From contig NZ_LMVQ01000024.1 of assembly GCF_001545925.1 (NCBI RefSeq), forward strand, positions 1 to 45,669: DNA of 45,669 bases. The letters are read 5' to 3'. Positions 14,715-22,968 of this stretch are shown piece by piece. A program made the translations under genes and the position numbers. Origin of the DNA: Mycobacterium sp. NAZ190054 (lineage in GTDB: Bacteria; Actinomycetota; Actinomycetes; Mycobacteriales; Mycobacteriaceae). The notes below the pieces were generated by a model. It was not told where the DNA came from. It did no database searches and saw only the letters and a list, made by a program, of their open reading frames with translations. Each line of letters opens with the position of its first letter. The first letter of the stretch is position 1.

Positions 14715-16568
14715 TCAAGACTTCGCGAAACTGACCGGAATCCGCCCGTTGGCCAGCAGCTTCTCCATCGCCGCGCCGGGGATCGGGCGCGACAGCAGGA
14801 ACCCCTGGGCGCGGTGACATCCGTGCCGGAGCAATGTCAGCGCGGCGGCCTCGGTCTCCACTCCCTCGGCCACCAGCTCGAGGCCGAACGCCTCGGCGAG
14901 CGCGATGATCGCCCTGACGATCGCCAGATCACCCGGATCCGAACCGAGTTCCCGCACGAAGCCCTTGTCGATCTTGAGGGTGTCGACGGGCAGGGACTTC
15001 AGATGCGACAGCGCGCTGTACCCGGTGCCGAAGTCATCGATGGCGATGCGGACACCGGCCGCCTGCAGGCCGTTGAGCGTGACGCGCGTCGTCTCGATGT
15101 CCTGTACGACCACGCTCTCGGTGATCTCCAGGCAGATCGACCCCTTTTCCAGGCCGAACTCGTCGACGATGGCCGCCACGGCCTCCACGAAGCCGTCGGT
15201 GACCAGCTGCACCGGTGAGACGTTGATGCGCATCACCGCGTCCTTGCCGATACCCCGGGACCGCCACGCCGCGAAGTCCGCGCACGCTGCCCGCATCACC
15301 CAGCGGCCCAACTCACCCGCCAAATTGATCGATTCGGCGACACCGATGAACGATTCCGGGGACAACAGGCCACGGGTCGGGTGCTGCCACCGGACCAGCG
15401 CTTCGGCAGCCAGGATCTCGCCGGTCCGCATGTCGACCTCGGGCAGGTAGTGCAGCAGCAGGGCCCCGTTCTCGATGACGCTCTGCAGGTGCAACTCGAT
15501 GTCGTTGTCGAACTCGTTCTTCATCGACATGTCGTCGGTGAAGGTGACGACGTTGTTGCCCCCGGAGTTCTTCGCGGCCAGCACCGCCTGATCTGCGCGG
15601 CGAAGCAGATCCGAGGTGGTGTCGCGGCCCGGGAGGCCTTGGGCCACACCGATACTCACCGTGCGGGTCAGCATCTCGCCGTCGATGGAGACCCGTTCGC
15701 GCAACGCCGCCTGCAGGCGGTTCGCGAGTGCCTCGGCCTCCTGGGCGCCCATTGGTGCCGCGGGCACGAGGACGAACTCGTCACCGCCCAGCCGGGCGAT
15801 CATGTTCGGACAGTCCGCACCCCGGCGCAGCCTTTCGGCCAGCACCCGGATGAACCAGTCTCCCGCGGTGTGCCCGAGGTAGTCGTTGATCGCCTTGAGG
15901 CGGTCGAGGTCGAAGAACAACGCGGACACCGGGCCCGGTTGGCCCTCCGCCAGGCGCTCGTCGAGGTGGGCGAGCAACGCGCGCCGGTTGTGCAGCCCGG
16001 TCAGGTCATCGTGCTCGGCCAGATAGCGCAGTTTTTCCTCGGCCTGTACCCGCGCCTGGACCTGGGCGAACAGTGACGCGATCGCTTCGAGGCCGTTGAG
16101 TTCCTCGGCGCTCCATTCCCTGTCACCGAACTTGATGAACCCGAGCACACCGGTGGTGAGTTCGCCGGAGACCAGCGGAGCCGCCGCCATCGAGGTGGCC
16201 GGCACGTCGCGGGTCTCCTCGATGCGCTTCTGGTAGTCGTCGGTTGCCGGTTCGGGCCGGAACACCATCGGCTTCTTGCCGTGCTCGGAATGGGCGAACA
16301 CCGGGTCCGCGTCGGCGAAGTACACGAGCGCGAGCGGATCCGGATCGGGAACGCCAGGGCGCACCGGCCATTCGGCGACAAGGCGCGAGGCGCGGATCTT
16401 GTGGTCGTTGTAGCGCAGGAAGCTGACATCGACGCCCAGATAGGCGACGAGTTCGGCCAGTACCTGCTGACTCACCTCGACCGAGGTTGCCGCGTTGGCG
16501 GCCATCAACTTGGTGGCCACCGAGGTCACCACCAGATCGAGGCTGCGGAGAGTGTCGCTGTCAGACAT
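14715..16568 (-). CDS. dcpA: GAF-GGDEF-EAL bifunctional c-di-GMP protein (DcpA/Rv1354c type)
   Basis: A 617-residue protein with a GAF domain (about 25-170), a GGDEF domain (GGDEF intact at 261-265; FFDLDRLKAIND at 218-229) and an EAL domain (AAEAL at 387-391, DDFGTGYS at 511-518, EGVE at 568-571, QGF at 588-590). Both active sites look complete, so synthesis and hydrolysis of c-di-GMP are plausible, as reported for the mycobacterial homologue of this architecture. The RxxD inhibitory site is not at its usual spacing: an Arg-Gly-Ala-Asp at 249-252 is three residues too far from GGDEF. Last gene of a three-gene operon, seven bases after the fusion gene. Confidence 0.9.
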   Translation of the reverse strand: MSDSDTLRSLDLVVTSVATKLMAANAATSVEVSQQVLAELVAYLGVDVSFLRYNDHKIRASRLVAEWPVRPGVPDPDPLALVYFADADPVFAHSEHGKKPMVFRPEPATDDYQKRIEETRDVPATSMAAAPLVSGELTTGVLGFIKFGDREWSAEELNGLEAIASLFAQVQARVQAEEKLRYLAEHDDLTGLHNRRALLAHLDERLAEGQPGPVSALFFDLDRLKAINDYLGHTAGDWFIRVLAERLRRGADCPNMIARLGGDEFVLVPAAPMGAQEAEALANRLQAALRERVSIDGEMLTRTVSIGVAQGLPGRDTTSDLLRRADQAVLAAKNSGGNNVVTFTDDMSMKNEFDNDIELHLQSVIENGALLLHYLPEVDMRTGEILAAEALVRWQHPTRGLLSPESFIGVAESINLAGELGRWVMRAACADFAAWRSRGIGKDAVMRINVSPVQLVTDGFVEAVAAIVDEFGLEKGSICLEITESVVVQDIETTRVTLNGLQAAGVRIAIDDFGTGYSALSHLKSLPVDTLKIDKGFVRELGSDPGDLAIVRAIIALAEAFGLELVAEGVETEAAALTLLRHGCHRAQGFLLSRPIPGAAMEKLLANGRIPVSFAKS

Positions 16569-16575
16569 CGTGCAG

Positions 16576-18756
16576 TCAGGATACGGGCGCGTCAGTATTT
16601 GCGAGCGGCCGTCTCCGGCTACGCACCGATGCCGGTGGTGCCGAGGTGAGTCTGAGGATGAGCACCGTCGCCTCCTCGGGGCCTTCGCCTGTCAGGCGGT
16701 GGAACTGCGATTGCAGATCAGCCAGTCGGGTCGCGAATTGCGGTGAGAGCTCGTCGAGTTCGTCGCGACGGTGGGCGTAGAGAAAGACCGGCGATATCGG
16801 TTGCACCGAGAGACCGTGCTGCTGTGCCGCGAGCCACACGGCCTCTGCCGCCGAACCTCCCCGCGCATAACCGGTGAGGGACAGATCGTCGGTCAGGATC
16901 AGCGCGAGCGCGGAGCTGTGGGCGATGCGGACCCGGGTGTCGGCGCCGAGCACGGCTCCGGCATCCCAGGCGTTCAGCAACGACATCACGTCGGGTCTGC
17001 GCAGGATGTCAAGCGTGACCAGCTCGGCCGCGCCGAGTTCCAGGCTGCGCACGTCGATCCCGGAGTCGGGCGGCTCGTCGCCGGGCCAGCGCATCTCGGA
17101 GGCCATGTCGGCGTGCAGGCGCGGGGTCAGGTAGCGGATGCGGTCGGTCTCGGCCAGCAGCACGCCGAGCTGGTCGATCACGTCGCGGTCGACGAGCAAC
17201 TCCAACCGCGAGCCTTCGCGTCGTGCCGCCGCGTGCAGCGCGTCGACCGTTGCCGGCTCCAACCCCGAGGCGGTTCCGTGCCTGCGGTTCGTCTCCCGCA
17301 CCGACAGCGCCGGATACAGCGACGCGAGCGCGTCGTCGGTGCCCTCGGTGAGCTCCACCACGGCGTTCAGCGGTTCACGGTCGCCGCCCTCGACGTACCT
17401 CACCGCAGCGGTCATCCGGTGCGCGGCGGCGGCGACGCGGGCGTTGAACGCCGCCGCGCCGACGGCCACCGCGCTGCCGCGCAACCCCACGTCGATCGTC
17501 GACTGGTATTCCGGGGCGAGCCGGATCGTGACGACGTTCTGCGCGGATTCGATGTGCCAGGGCTGCACGTTACCGCCCGACGGCGCCCGATTGGCGGCGA
17601 CGGCCACCGCGTGCACCGCGTCCCGGATCGGCGGCTCGTCGACGGGCGCGGGCGGCTCCCGCTCGGGTTGCGGCGCGAGGTCCGCCGGGTCCGTCAAGCC
17701 GTCCAGAGCCGCCGCGGTGTCCAGTCGAACCTGGCCCGAGGAGAGGGCCTCGCCGAGGCCGATCCTGCGGACGGCCTCGGCGACCGCCGCGGCCCCGACG
17801 AGCACGTCGCCGACCAGCTGCGGCCAGGTCGACAGGCTCTGCCCGACCTCGACGAGCGACGCCGCCCCTCGTGCGGACAGGTTGGCGCCGTCGACGATCC
17901 GCAGCACGTGCGGGATCTTCTCCCGGCTGTCGAGGCCCGCGAGCGCCTCCGCGTCGACGTCACCGAGCAGGCCGTGAAAGATCGGCCGGTCGGGCTCGAG
18001 GTCGAATCTCTCGACGTCGATCAGACCGCGGTCGCTGGTGGCCATCACCACCGGCTGCCGCCGACGGCGTGCGCCCTCGCGGACGAGTGCTTTGACGTCG
18101 AGCGAGTCACACTCCTCGACCACGATGTCGAGGCCGTCGAGGAACTCGTCCACGGTGTCCTCCGTCAGACCCGAATCCCACACTCGCACAGCGATATACG
18201 GATCGACTTCGGCGATCCTGCGGGCGGCGATGAGCGCCTTGTTCACGCCGAGGTCGAACACCGTCGCCGGCACCCGGTTCAGATTGGACAACTCCAGTTC
18301 GTCGAAGTCGGCCAGGCGCAGCTCACCGCACAGGCCCTGCATCGCCAGGGTGTGCGCGACCGCGTGCCCGACACTCAGACCCACCACCCCGATGCGCAGA
18401 GCGCCGAGCTTCTCCTGTTCCGGCGTCGTGATCAGGTTGCGGTTGCGGTCGGAGCGCACGCGTGCGAACGAGCGCGGACCCAGGATGCCGACGACCGCCC
18501 GGCGCCATGGGTAGTACGCCCAGCGTCGCGGCTCGTCGATCAGCTCCGGCGACGGTGCCGGCAGCAGACCGGCCAGCGTGCCGGCCTGCTGTGCACCGCG
18601 GTCGATGAAGGCGATCGCCGGATCCTCGCGCAGAGATCGCAGGACTTGCCGGTCGACCGCATCGGCGGGGTCGAGGACCGTGGCGCAGGCGGCGCCTTCG
18701 GCCGTGGCGTGTTCGGCACCTTCATCGGTATGCGCACGAAAGTTCTCGAAACTCAC
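16576..18756 (-). CDS. ThiF (E1-like)-nitroreductase fusion, Rv1355c family
   Basis: A 726-residue fusion. Residues about 118-330 are an E1/ThiF adenylating domain: nucleotide loop IGVVGLSVGHAVA at 122-134 and the ATP/Mg motif DFDELELSNLNRV at 150-162. No CxxC zinc sites are seen, and the only obvious Cys near the thioester position is in EECDSLD (216). Residues about 375-690 are an FMN nitroreductase-like domain with NRAPSGGNVQPWH at 389-401. Rv1355c is annotated as MoeY, but a molybdopterin role is unproven. An adenylating domain joined to a flavin domain recalls ring-forming modification of peptides or small molecules. GTG start overlaps the previous stop by four bases. Confidence 0.85.
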   Translation of the reverse strand: MSFENFRAHTDEGAEHATAEGAACATVLDPADAVDRQVLRSLREDPAIAFIDRGAQQAGTLAGLLPAPSPELIDEPRRWAYYPWRRAVVGILGPRSFARVRSDRNRNLITTPEQEKLGALRIGVVGLSVGHAVAHTLAMQGLCGELRLADFDELELSNLNRVPATVFDLGVNKALIAARRIAEVDPYIAVRVWDSGLTEDTVDEFLDGLDIVVEECDSLDVKALVREGARRRRQPVVMATSDRGLIDVERFDLEPDRPIFHGLLGDVDAEALAGLDSREKIPHVLRIVDGANLSARGAASLVEVGQSLSTWPQLVGDVLVGAAAVAEAVRRIGLGEALSSGQVRLDTAAALDGLTDPADLAPQPEREPPAPVDEPPIRDAVHAVAVAANRAPSGGNVQPWHIESAQNVVTIRLAPEYQSTIDVGLRGSAVAVGAAAFNARVAAAAHRMTAAVRYVEGGDREPLNAVVELTEGTDDALASLYPALSVRETNRRHGTASGLEPATVDALHAAARREGSRLELLVDRDVIDQLGVLLAETDRIRYLTPRLHADMASEMRWPGDEPPDSGIDVRSLELGAAELVTLDILRRPDVMSLLNAWDAGAVLGADTRVRIAHSSALALILTDDLSLTGYARGGSAAEAVWLAAQQHGLSVQPISPVFLYAHRRDELDELSPQFATRLADLQSQFHRLTGEGPEEATVLILRLTSAPPASVRSRRRPLANTDAPVS

Positions 18757-19502
18757 AGCGCATTATCACGCAGCCGTTCGATTCCGCCGGTTACGACGCG
18801 CGAGCGTTCCATCGCCATGATCTCGTTGAAGATCTTCGACACCTGGGTCGGCTCCGCGTGCTGGATGAACGTCCTGCGGTCCCACCACATCATCTTGGTG
18901 CGGTACCGGGGGTCCGGATAGGGCGTGGCAGGGATCGACGCGACGACCCCTCCGGACGAACGCCACTTGTCGAGCACGTGCGGCGCCGAGGTGGCCATGC
19001 AGAACTGGAGGTCCATCGCCGCCAGCGCATGGAAGCCGCTGCGCGCCAGCGCGCGCGTGACCCCTTTGTTGCGCGCCGGATCGTCGGTCACGAAGGCGGA
19101 CTTCATCTCCAGGATGCCGAACGGTGCGCGGTCGTCGATCATCTTCCGCACCGCGGCCAGACCCGGTTGACCGGCCCATTCCACGACCGCATGCGAGTCA
19201 TCGGCGCCGGTCAGCGGCCCTTTGGCCCGTACCCCGCCGATCACGCGTCCCGTCGCGTCGAGCGCTGCCCAGAACATCACGGTGTCGTGTCCGTCGCTGA
19301 TCTCGTCCACGTCGAGCGCGCGCTCGACTCCGTGCTTGCGGTAGCTCCGCTCGGCGCCGCGCAGGTACTCCATCCACAGGTCGGGATCGAGACGCGGCTG
19401 CGACATCACCAACGTGCATTCTGCGTCGGCATCCCACCAGCTGTGGTTACTCGCGAGTTCGAAATCGTCCGCGCGAGGGGATTCGAGAGAAGCAATTGAC
19501 AT
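18753..19502 (-). CDS. GNAT-fold acyltransferase resembling N-acyl amino acid / AHL synthases
   Basis: A 249-residue protein from ATG at 19502, with GGAA upstream. Its pattern is that of the FeeM/autoinducer-synthase branch of GNAT folds. It has an N-terminal tetrahelical part with YLRGAERSYRKHG, an acidic DVDEISDGHDT, a strand-turn with GGVRAKGPL, and EMKSAFVTDDPARNKGVTRALARSGF in the position of the acyl-donor-binding loop and helix. It ends with RYRTKMMWWDR. I infer transfer of an acyl group (from acyl-ACP or CoA) to an amine. It begins the operon with the ThiF-nitroreductase and GGDEF-EAL genes and overlaps the former by four bases. A long AT-richer leader lies upstream. Confidence 0.7.
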   Translation of the reverse strand: MSIASLESPRADDFELASNHSWWDADAECTLVMSQPRLDPDLWMEYLRGAERSYRKHGVERALDVDEISDGHDTVMFWAALDATGRVIGGVRAKGPLTGADDSHAVVEWAGQPGLAAVRKMIDDRAPFGILEMKSAFVTDDPARNKGVTRALARSGFHALAAMDLQFCMATSAPHVLDKWRSSGGVVASIPATPYPDPRYRTKMMWWDRRTFIQHAEPTQVSKIFNEIMAMERSRVVTGGIERLRDNAL

Positions 19503-20108
19503 AGCTATTCCTATCGGTGGGGTTGGCGACGTAGAAAATCGTTGACACCGGCTGCCAACTATCTGATCCGGTGTCGGTGGTAATGCGAGCACATCAAGTA
19601 TGTCGCTGCCGGTCACTCCATTTCTAGCTAGCCGGCAAGTATTTTCTCCTTTTCGATTTCTGGATGAAAAACATCGCCATAACCGATACCCCAGCAGCCC
19701 CAATGGCAAGACGAATTCCGTCGATTCGGCCGGCCGGCGCCGTGACAATTCAGAGTTGGCGAACATCTGCGGCCGCGCAAACTGTCTTTTCTGCACGATG
19801 GTCAGTTTCCGTCCGGTCGCCCGCTAACTCGGGGACCGGACACCGAATCCGGCCGGGTGAAGTTTCACCGGGATGTTACGGCTCGGTGAAAGCGGACCGG
19901 CGCGTTGGTGAATTTGCGAACGCAAGTTGTTAGCTGGGCATGCGGTGTGCAACCTCGGCCGGATATCGGCGACGGTGTCGGCCCGGGCGGCGGGCGCCGG
20001 CAGTGCTGTGGCGGCATACGCCCGCTGTGGCACTGTGAGTGCTGCAAAACTTGCATGCGGCACAACCAGATGTCGGTTTTGTCGGCACCCGGGTCAAAGG
20101 AGACAACA
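19503..20108. other. 606-base divergent regulatory region
   Basis: This gap separates the GNAT operon (minus) from the MaoC gene (plus) and is AT-richer than its surroundings near 19600-19700. On the minus strand a micro-ORF of 16 codons (19674 down to 19624, MFFIQKSKRRKYLPAS) lies in the GNAT leader, and an AAAAGGAG sequence sits inside it. On the plus side a cluster of GGTGAA repeats lies at 19856-19912. No gene of normal size is convincing here. Confidence 0.5.
19856..19912 (+). promoter_or_regulatory. Cluster of GGTGAA repeats, one pair inverted
   Basis: GGTGAA-gt-TTCACC forms a perfect 14-base palindrome at 19856-19869. Two further direct copies of GGTGAA start at 19885 and 19907, 22 bases apart (about two helical turns). 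They lie 200-250 bases before the MaoC gene and could be binding sites for one regulator. Confidence 0.4.
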
Positions 20109-20561
20109 GTGAAGAAGTTCAAGGATCTCGCCGAGTTCGTCGCCGCGGAAGGCACTCAGCTCGGTCCGACCGAATGGCTGCAGGTCACCCAGGAGCGGGT
20201 CAATTTGTTCGCTGACGCCACCGAAGACCACCAATGGATTCACGTCGATCCGGAGCGTGCGGCCACCGGGCCGTTCGGCGGAACCATCGCGCACGGACTT
20301 CTGACGCTGTCGTTGTTGCCGCACTTCACCCATCAGCTGTACTCCGTCGACAACGTCGCGATGGCCATCAACTACGGGTACAACAAGGTCCGTTTCATCA
20401 CGCCGGTGCGGGTCGGCGCGAAGCTGCGGGCGCGGGCGGAGCTCACCGCGGTCAAGAAACTCGACAACGCGGTGCAGGCGACGGTGAGCACGACGGTCGA
20501 GATCGAAGGCTCGGACAAGCCCGCCGCGGTCGCGGAGTCGATCGTGCGCTTCATCGGCTGA
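20109..20561 (+). CDS. MaoC-like enoyl-CoA hydratase (Rv0130/HtdZ type)
   Basis: A 150-residue single hot-dog protein from a GTG start with AAAGGAGA four bases upstream. The hydratase-2 motif is complete: NLFADATEDHQWIHVDPERA at about 38-57 holds the catalytic Asp and His. GPFGGTIAHGLLTLSLLP follows and then NKVRFITPV. The sequence closely follows the M. tuberculosis Rv0130 pattern. It hydrates 2-enoyl-CoA to (R)-3-hydroxyacyl-CoA, probably as a dimer in the cytosol. It precedes the monooxygenase by about 95 bases that carry palindromes. Confidence 0.9.
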   Translation: MKKFKDLAEFVAAEGTQLGPTEWLQVTQERVNLFADATEDHQWIHVDPERAATGPFGGTIAHGLLTLSLLPHFTHQLYSVDNVAMAINYGYNKVRFITPVRVGAKLRARAELTAVKKLDNAVQATVSTTVEIEGSDKPAAVAESIVRFIG

Positions 20562-20596
20562 ACTCCGCCGCTGCGGCGGTCACCGTGGTAGACAAG

Positions 20597-20621
20597 CGTC
20601 AGAATGATCTGACGTACGTCA
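20597..20621 (+). promoter_or_regulatory. Two overlapping palindromes upstream of the monooxygenase
   Basis: CGTCAGA-atga-TCTGACG (20597-20614) is a perfect 18-base dyad. It overlaps a perfect 12-base palindrome TGACGTACGTCA (20610-20621). Both sit 36-60 bases before the monooxygenase start, a good position for an operator or activator site. Confidence 0.5.
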
Positions 20622-20656
20622 AAAACGTGGGTTTGCCCGTTGGCGTGAGGAGTGCG

Positions 20657-21997
20657 GTGGACCAGAGACACCCCCGTGTCGCGGTGATCGGTGCGGGTAT
20701 CAGCGGGCTGACCGCAGGCAAGATGCTCAAGGACTACGGCGTCGACTACACCACCTTCGAGACGAGTGACCGCATCGGCGGCAACTGGGCCTTCGGCAAC
20801 CCGAACGGCCACAGCAGCGCCTACCGGTCACTGCACATCGACACGTCCAAGGACCGGCTGTCGTTCCGGGACTTCCCGATGCCCGAGGACTACCCGTCGT
20901 TCCCGCACCATTCGCAGGTCAAGGCCTATCTCGATAAGTACGCCGATGCCTTCGGGCTGCTCGAGCACATCGAGTTCGGCAACGGGGTGGTGCGCGCGGC
21001 CAGAGGCGAGGACGGCGGTTGGCGGATCCGGGACCAGGCCGGCGCCGAGCGCGGTTTCGACCTGTTGGTGGTCGCCAACGGTCATCACTGGGATCCCCGG
21101 CTGCCGGATTTCCCCGGCTCCTTCGCCGGCGCGTCGATCCATTCGCACTCCTACATCGATCCGTCGACGCCGTTGGACCTGACCGGCAAGCGCATCCTGG
21201 TGGTCGGGATCGGCAACAGCGCCGCCGACATCACCGTCGAGCTGTCGTCGAAGACGTTGCGCAACGAGGTGACGCTGTCGACGCGCTCCTCGGCGTGGAT
21301 CGTGCCCAAGTACATCGCGGGACGGCCGGGGGACACCTTCTGGCGCACGTCGCCGCACCTTCCGCTGTCGTGGCAGCGCAAGGCCGTCCAGCTGGTGGCG
21401 CCGATGCTGGGCACCGACCCGACGATGTACGGGTTGCCGCCCGCCGACCACAAACTGTTCGAGGCCCATCCGACCCAGTCCGTGGAGCTGCCGCTGCGGC
21501 TGGGGTCGGGCGACGTGACGCCGAAACCGAACGTCGCGCGCCTCGACGGGCACACGGTCCACTTCGTGGACGGCACCAGCGACGACTTCGACGTCATCAT
21601 CTACGCCACCGGATACAACATCACCTTCCCGTTCTTCGACCCCGACTTCATCAGCGCTCCGGGCAACCACATCCGGCTCTACAAGCGGATGTTCAAGCCG
21701 GGAATCGACAACCTGGTCTTCATCGGGTTCGCCCAATCGGTGCCCACCCTGTTCCCGTTCGTCGAGTGCCAGTCCCGGCTGCTCGCCGCCTACGCCGTCG
21801 GACGCTACGCACTGCCGCCGGTCGCGGAGATGGAGCGGACCATCGACGCCGATCAACAGCTGCACGCCGGCCATTGCACCGACCGGCCGCGGCACACCCA
21901 GCAGGTCGACTACTTCGTCTACGAGCACGACCTGCTCAAGCGGGAGATCCCGGCGGGCATGAAACGGGCACGGCGTGTCCCGGTGGTGGCCCGATGA
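20657..21997 (+). CDS. Flavin-containing monooxygenase
   Basis: A 446-residue protein from a GTG start with AGGAG four bases upstream. It has an FAD-binding GAGISG at 12-17, the FMO fingerprint FAGASIHSHSY at 156-166, an NADPH-binding GIGNSA at 184-189 and the ATGY motif at 317-320. The order and spacing are those of group B flavin monooxygenases, which oxygenate N, S or ketone carbon (Baeyer-Villiger). The fingerprint (FxGxxxHxxxY rather than the full Baeyer-Villiger FxGxxxHxxxWP) favours an FMO. Its stop overlaps the hydrolase start by four bases, so oxidation followed by ester hydrolysis is conceivable. Substrate unknown. Confidence 0.88.
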   Translation: MDQRHPRVAVIGAGISGLTAGKMLKDYGVDYTTFETSDRIGGNWAFGNPNGHSSAYRSLHIDTSKDRLSFRDFPMPEDYPSFPHHSQVKAYLDKYADAFGLLEHIEFGNGVVRAARGEDGGWRIRDQAGAERGFDLLVVANGHHWDPRLPDFPGSFAGASIHSHSYIDPSTPLDLTGKRILVVGIGNSAADITVELSSKTLRNEVTLSTRSSAWIVPKYIAGRPGDTFWRTSPHLPLSWQRKAVQLVAPMLGTDPTMYGLPPADHKLFEAHPTQSVELPLRLGSGDVTPKPNVARLDGHTVHFVDGTSDDFDVIIYATGYNITFPFFDPDFISAPGNHIRLYKRMFKPGIDNLVFIGFAQSVPTLFPFVECQSRLLAAYAVGRYALPPVAEMERTIDADQQLHAGHCTDRPRHTQQVDYFVYEHDLLKREIPAGMKRARRVPVVAR

Positions 21998-22935
21998 CGC
22001 GGACCGAGATCAGCTTCCGCAGCGGTGCGGACGCCTGCAGCGCATGGCATTTCCCGGCCGACGGCGCGCGCCGGCCGGTCGTCGTAATGGCGCACGGTTT
22101 CGGCGGGACGAAGGACTCCGGATTGGAACCGTTCGCGCGACGGTTCGCCGCGGCCGGCATCGACGTGGTCGCGTTCGACTACCGCGGCTTCGGTGCGTCG
22201 GGAGGCGTTCCGCGGCAATCGCTCTCGGTGCGCCGGCAGATCGACGACTACCACGCCGCGGTCGGGGCCGCGCGCGGGCTCGACGGGGTGGACCCGGACC
22301 GGGTCGCGTTGTGGGGAGCGTCGTTCTCCGGCGGGCACGTGCTGCGCGTGGCCGCCGAGCGGGACGACATCGGTGCCGTGATCGCGTTGACACCGCTGAC
22401 GAGCGGGCTGGCGGTGAGTCGCGCCGCGGCCGCGTCCCGGGATGTGCTGACGTCACTGCGCTGGACCCTCACCGGCGTCAAGAGCCGGTTCGCCGTGCGG
22501 CGCGGCGGGGCGCCGACCCTGATGCCGCTGGTCTCGCCGGTGGGAGAGCCGGGCGCGCTGGCCCTCGACGGGGCCTACGAGAGTTACACCGCGCTGGCGG
22601 GACCGACCTGGCGCAACGAGATCGACTGTTCCGTCGGCCTGGAGGTGCTCGGCGTGCGCACGAGGGCGGCGGCCAAGAAGCTGCGCTGCCCGTTGCTGGT
22701 GCAGATCGCCGACTTCGACCAGTACGTGCCCGCGGCCGCGGTCGCCGCCACCGCCGCACACGGCAGAGCCCAGGTGCACCACTACCCGTGTGACCATTTC
22801 GACGTCTGGCCCGGCAACGACTGGTTCGACAAGACGGTCACCGACCAGATCGCGTTCCTGGCCAGAACATGGGGGTGGCGCGTCGAGCACCGGCCGGCTC
22901 GTCGGGCCCCCGGCCGCACGGGTAGCATACCGTAA
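21994..22935 (+). CDS. Alpha/beta hydrolase
   Basis: A 313-residue alpha/beta hydrolase with oxyanion segment AHGFGGTKD at 33-41, a FDYRGFGASGG strand-turn at 61-71 and nucleophile Ser110 in GASFSGG. The late Asp (IADFDQYVP) and His (YPCDHFDVW) complete the triad. The nucleophile elbow has Ser where the second Gly is usual, as in CocE/dienelactone-type relatives. It is translationally coupled to the monooxygenase, which suggests it hydrolyses the product, such as a lactone or ester. Its TAA stop lies inside the palindromic operator of the next gene. Confidence 0.85.
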   Translation: MTRTEISFRSGADACSAWHFPADGARRPVVVMAHGFGGTKDSGLEPFARRFAAAGIDVVAFDYRGFGASGGVPRQSLSVRRQIDDYHAAVGAARGLDGVDPDRVALWGASFSGGHVLRVAAERDDIGAVIALTPLTSGLAVSRAAAASRDVLTSLRWTLTGVKSRFAVRRGGAPTLMPLVSPVGEPGALALDGAYESYTALAGPTWRNEIDCSVGLEVLGVRTRAAAKKLRCPLLVQIADFDQYVPAAAVAATAAHGRAQVHHYPCDHFDVWPGNDWFDKTVTDQIAFLARTWGWRVEHRPARRAPGRTGSIP

Positions 22936-22945
22936 GTCTTACAGT
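22929..22945 (+). promoter_or_regulatory. 17-bp palindromic operator before the CaiB/BaiF gene
   Basis: ACCGTAAG-T-CTTACAGT is a palindrome with one mismatch, centred 32 bases before the ATG of the CoA-transferase gene. A sequence identical at 14 of 17 positions lies at 35145-35161, between the second TetR and its divergent crotonase, so that TetR may act here too. Confidence 0.55.
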
Positions 22946-22968
22946 CTGCTTCTCTGCAAAGGCGGGTC

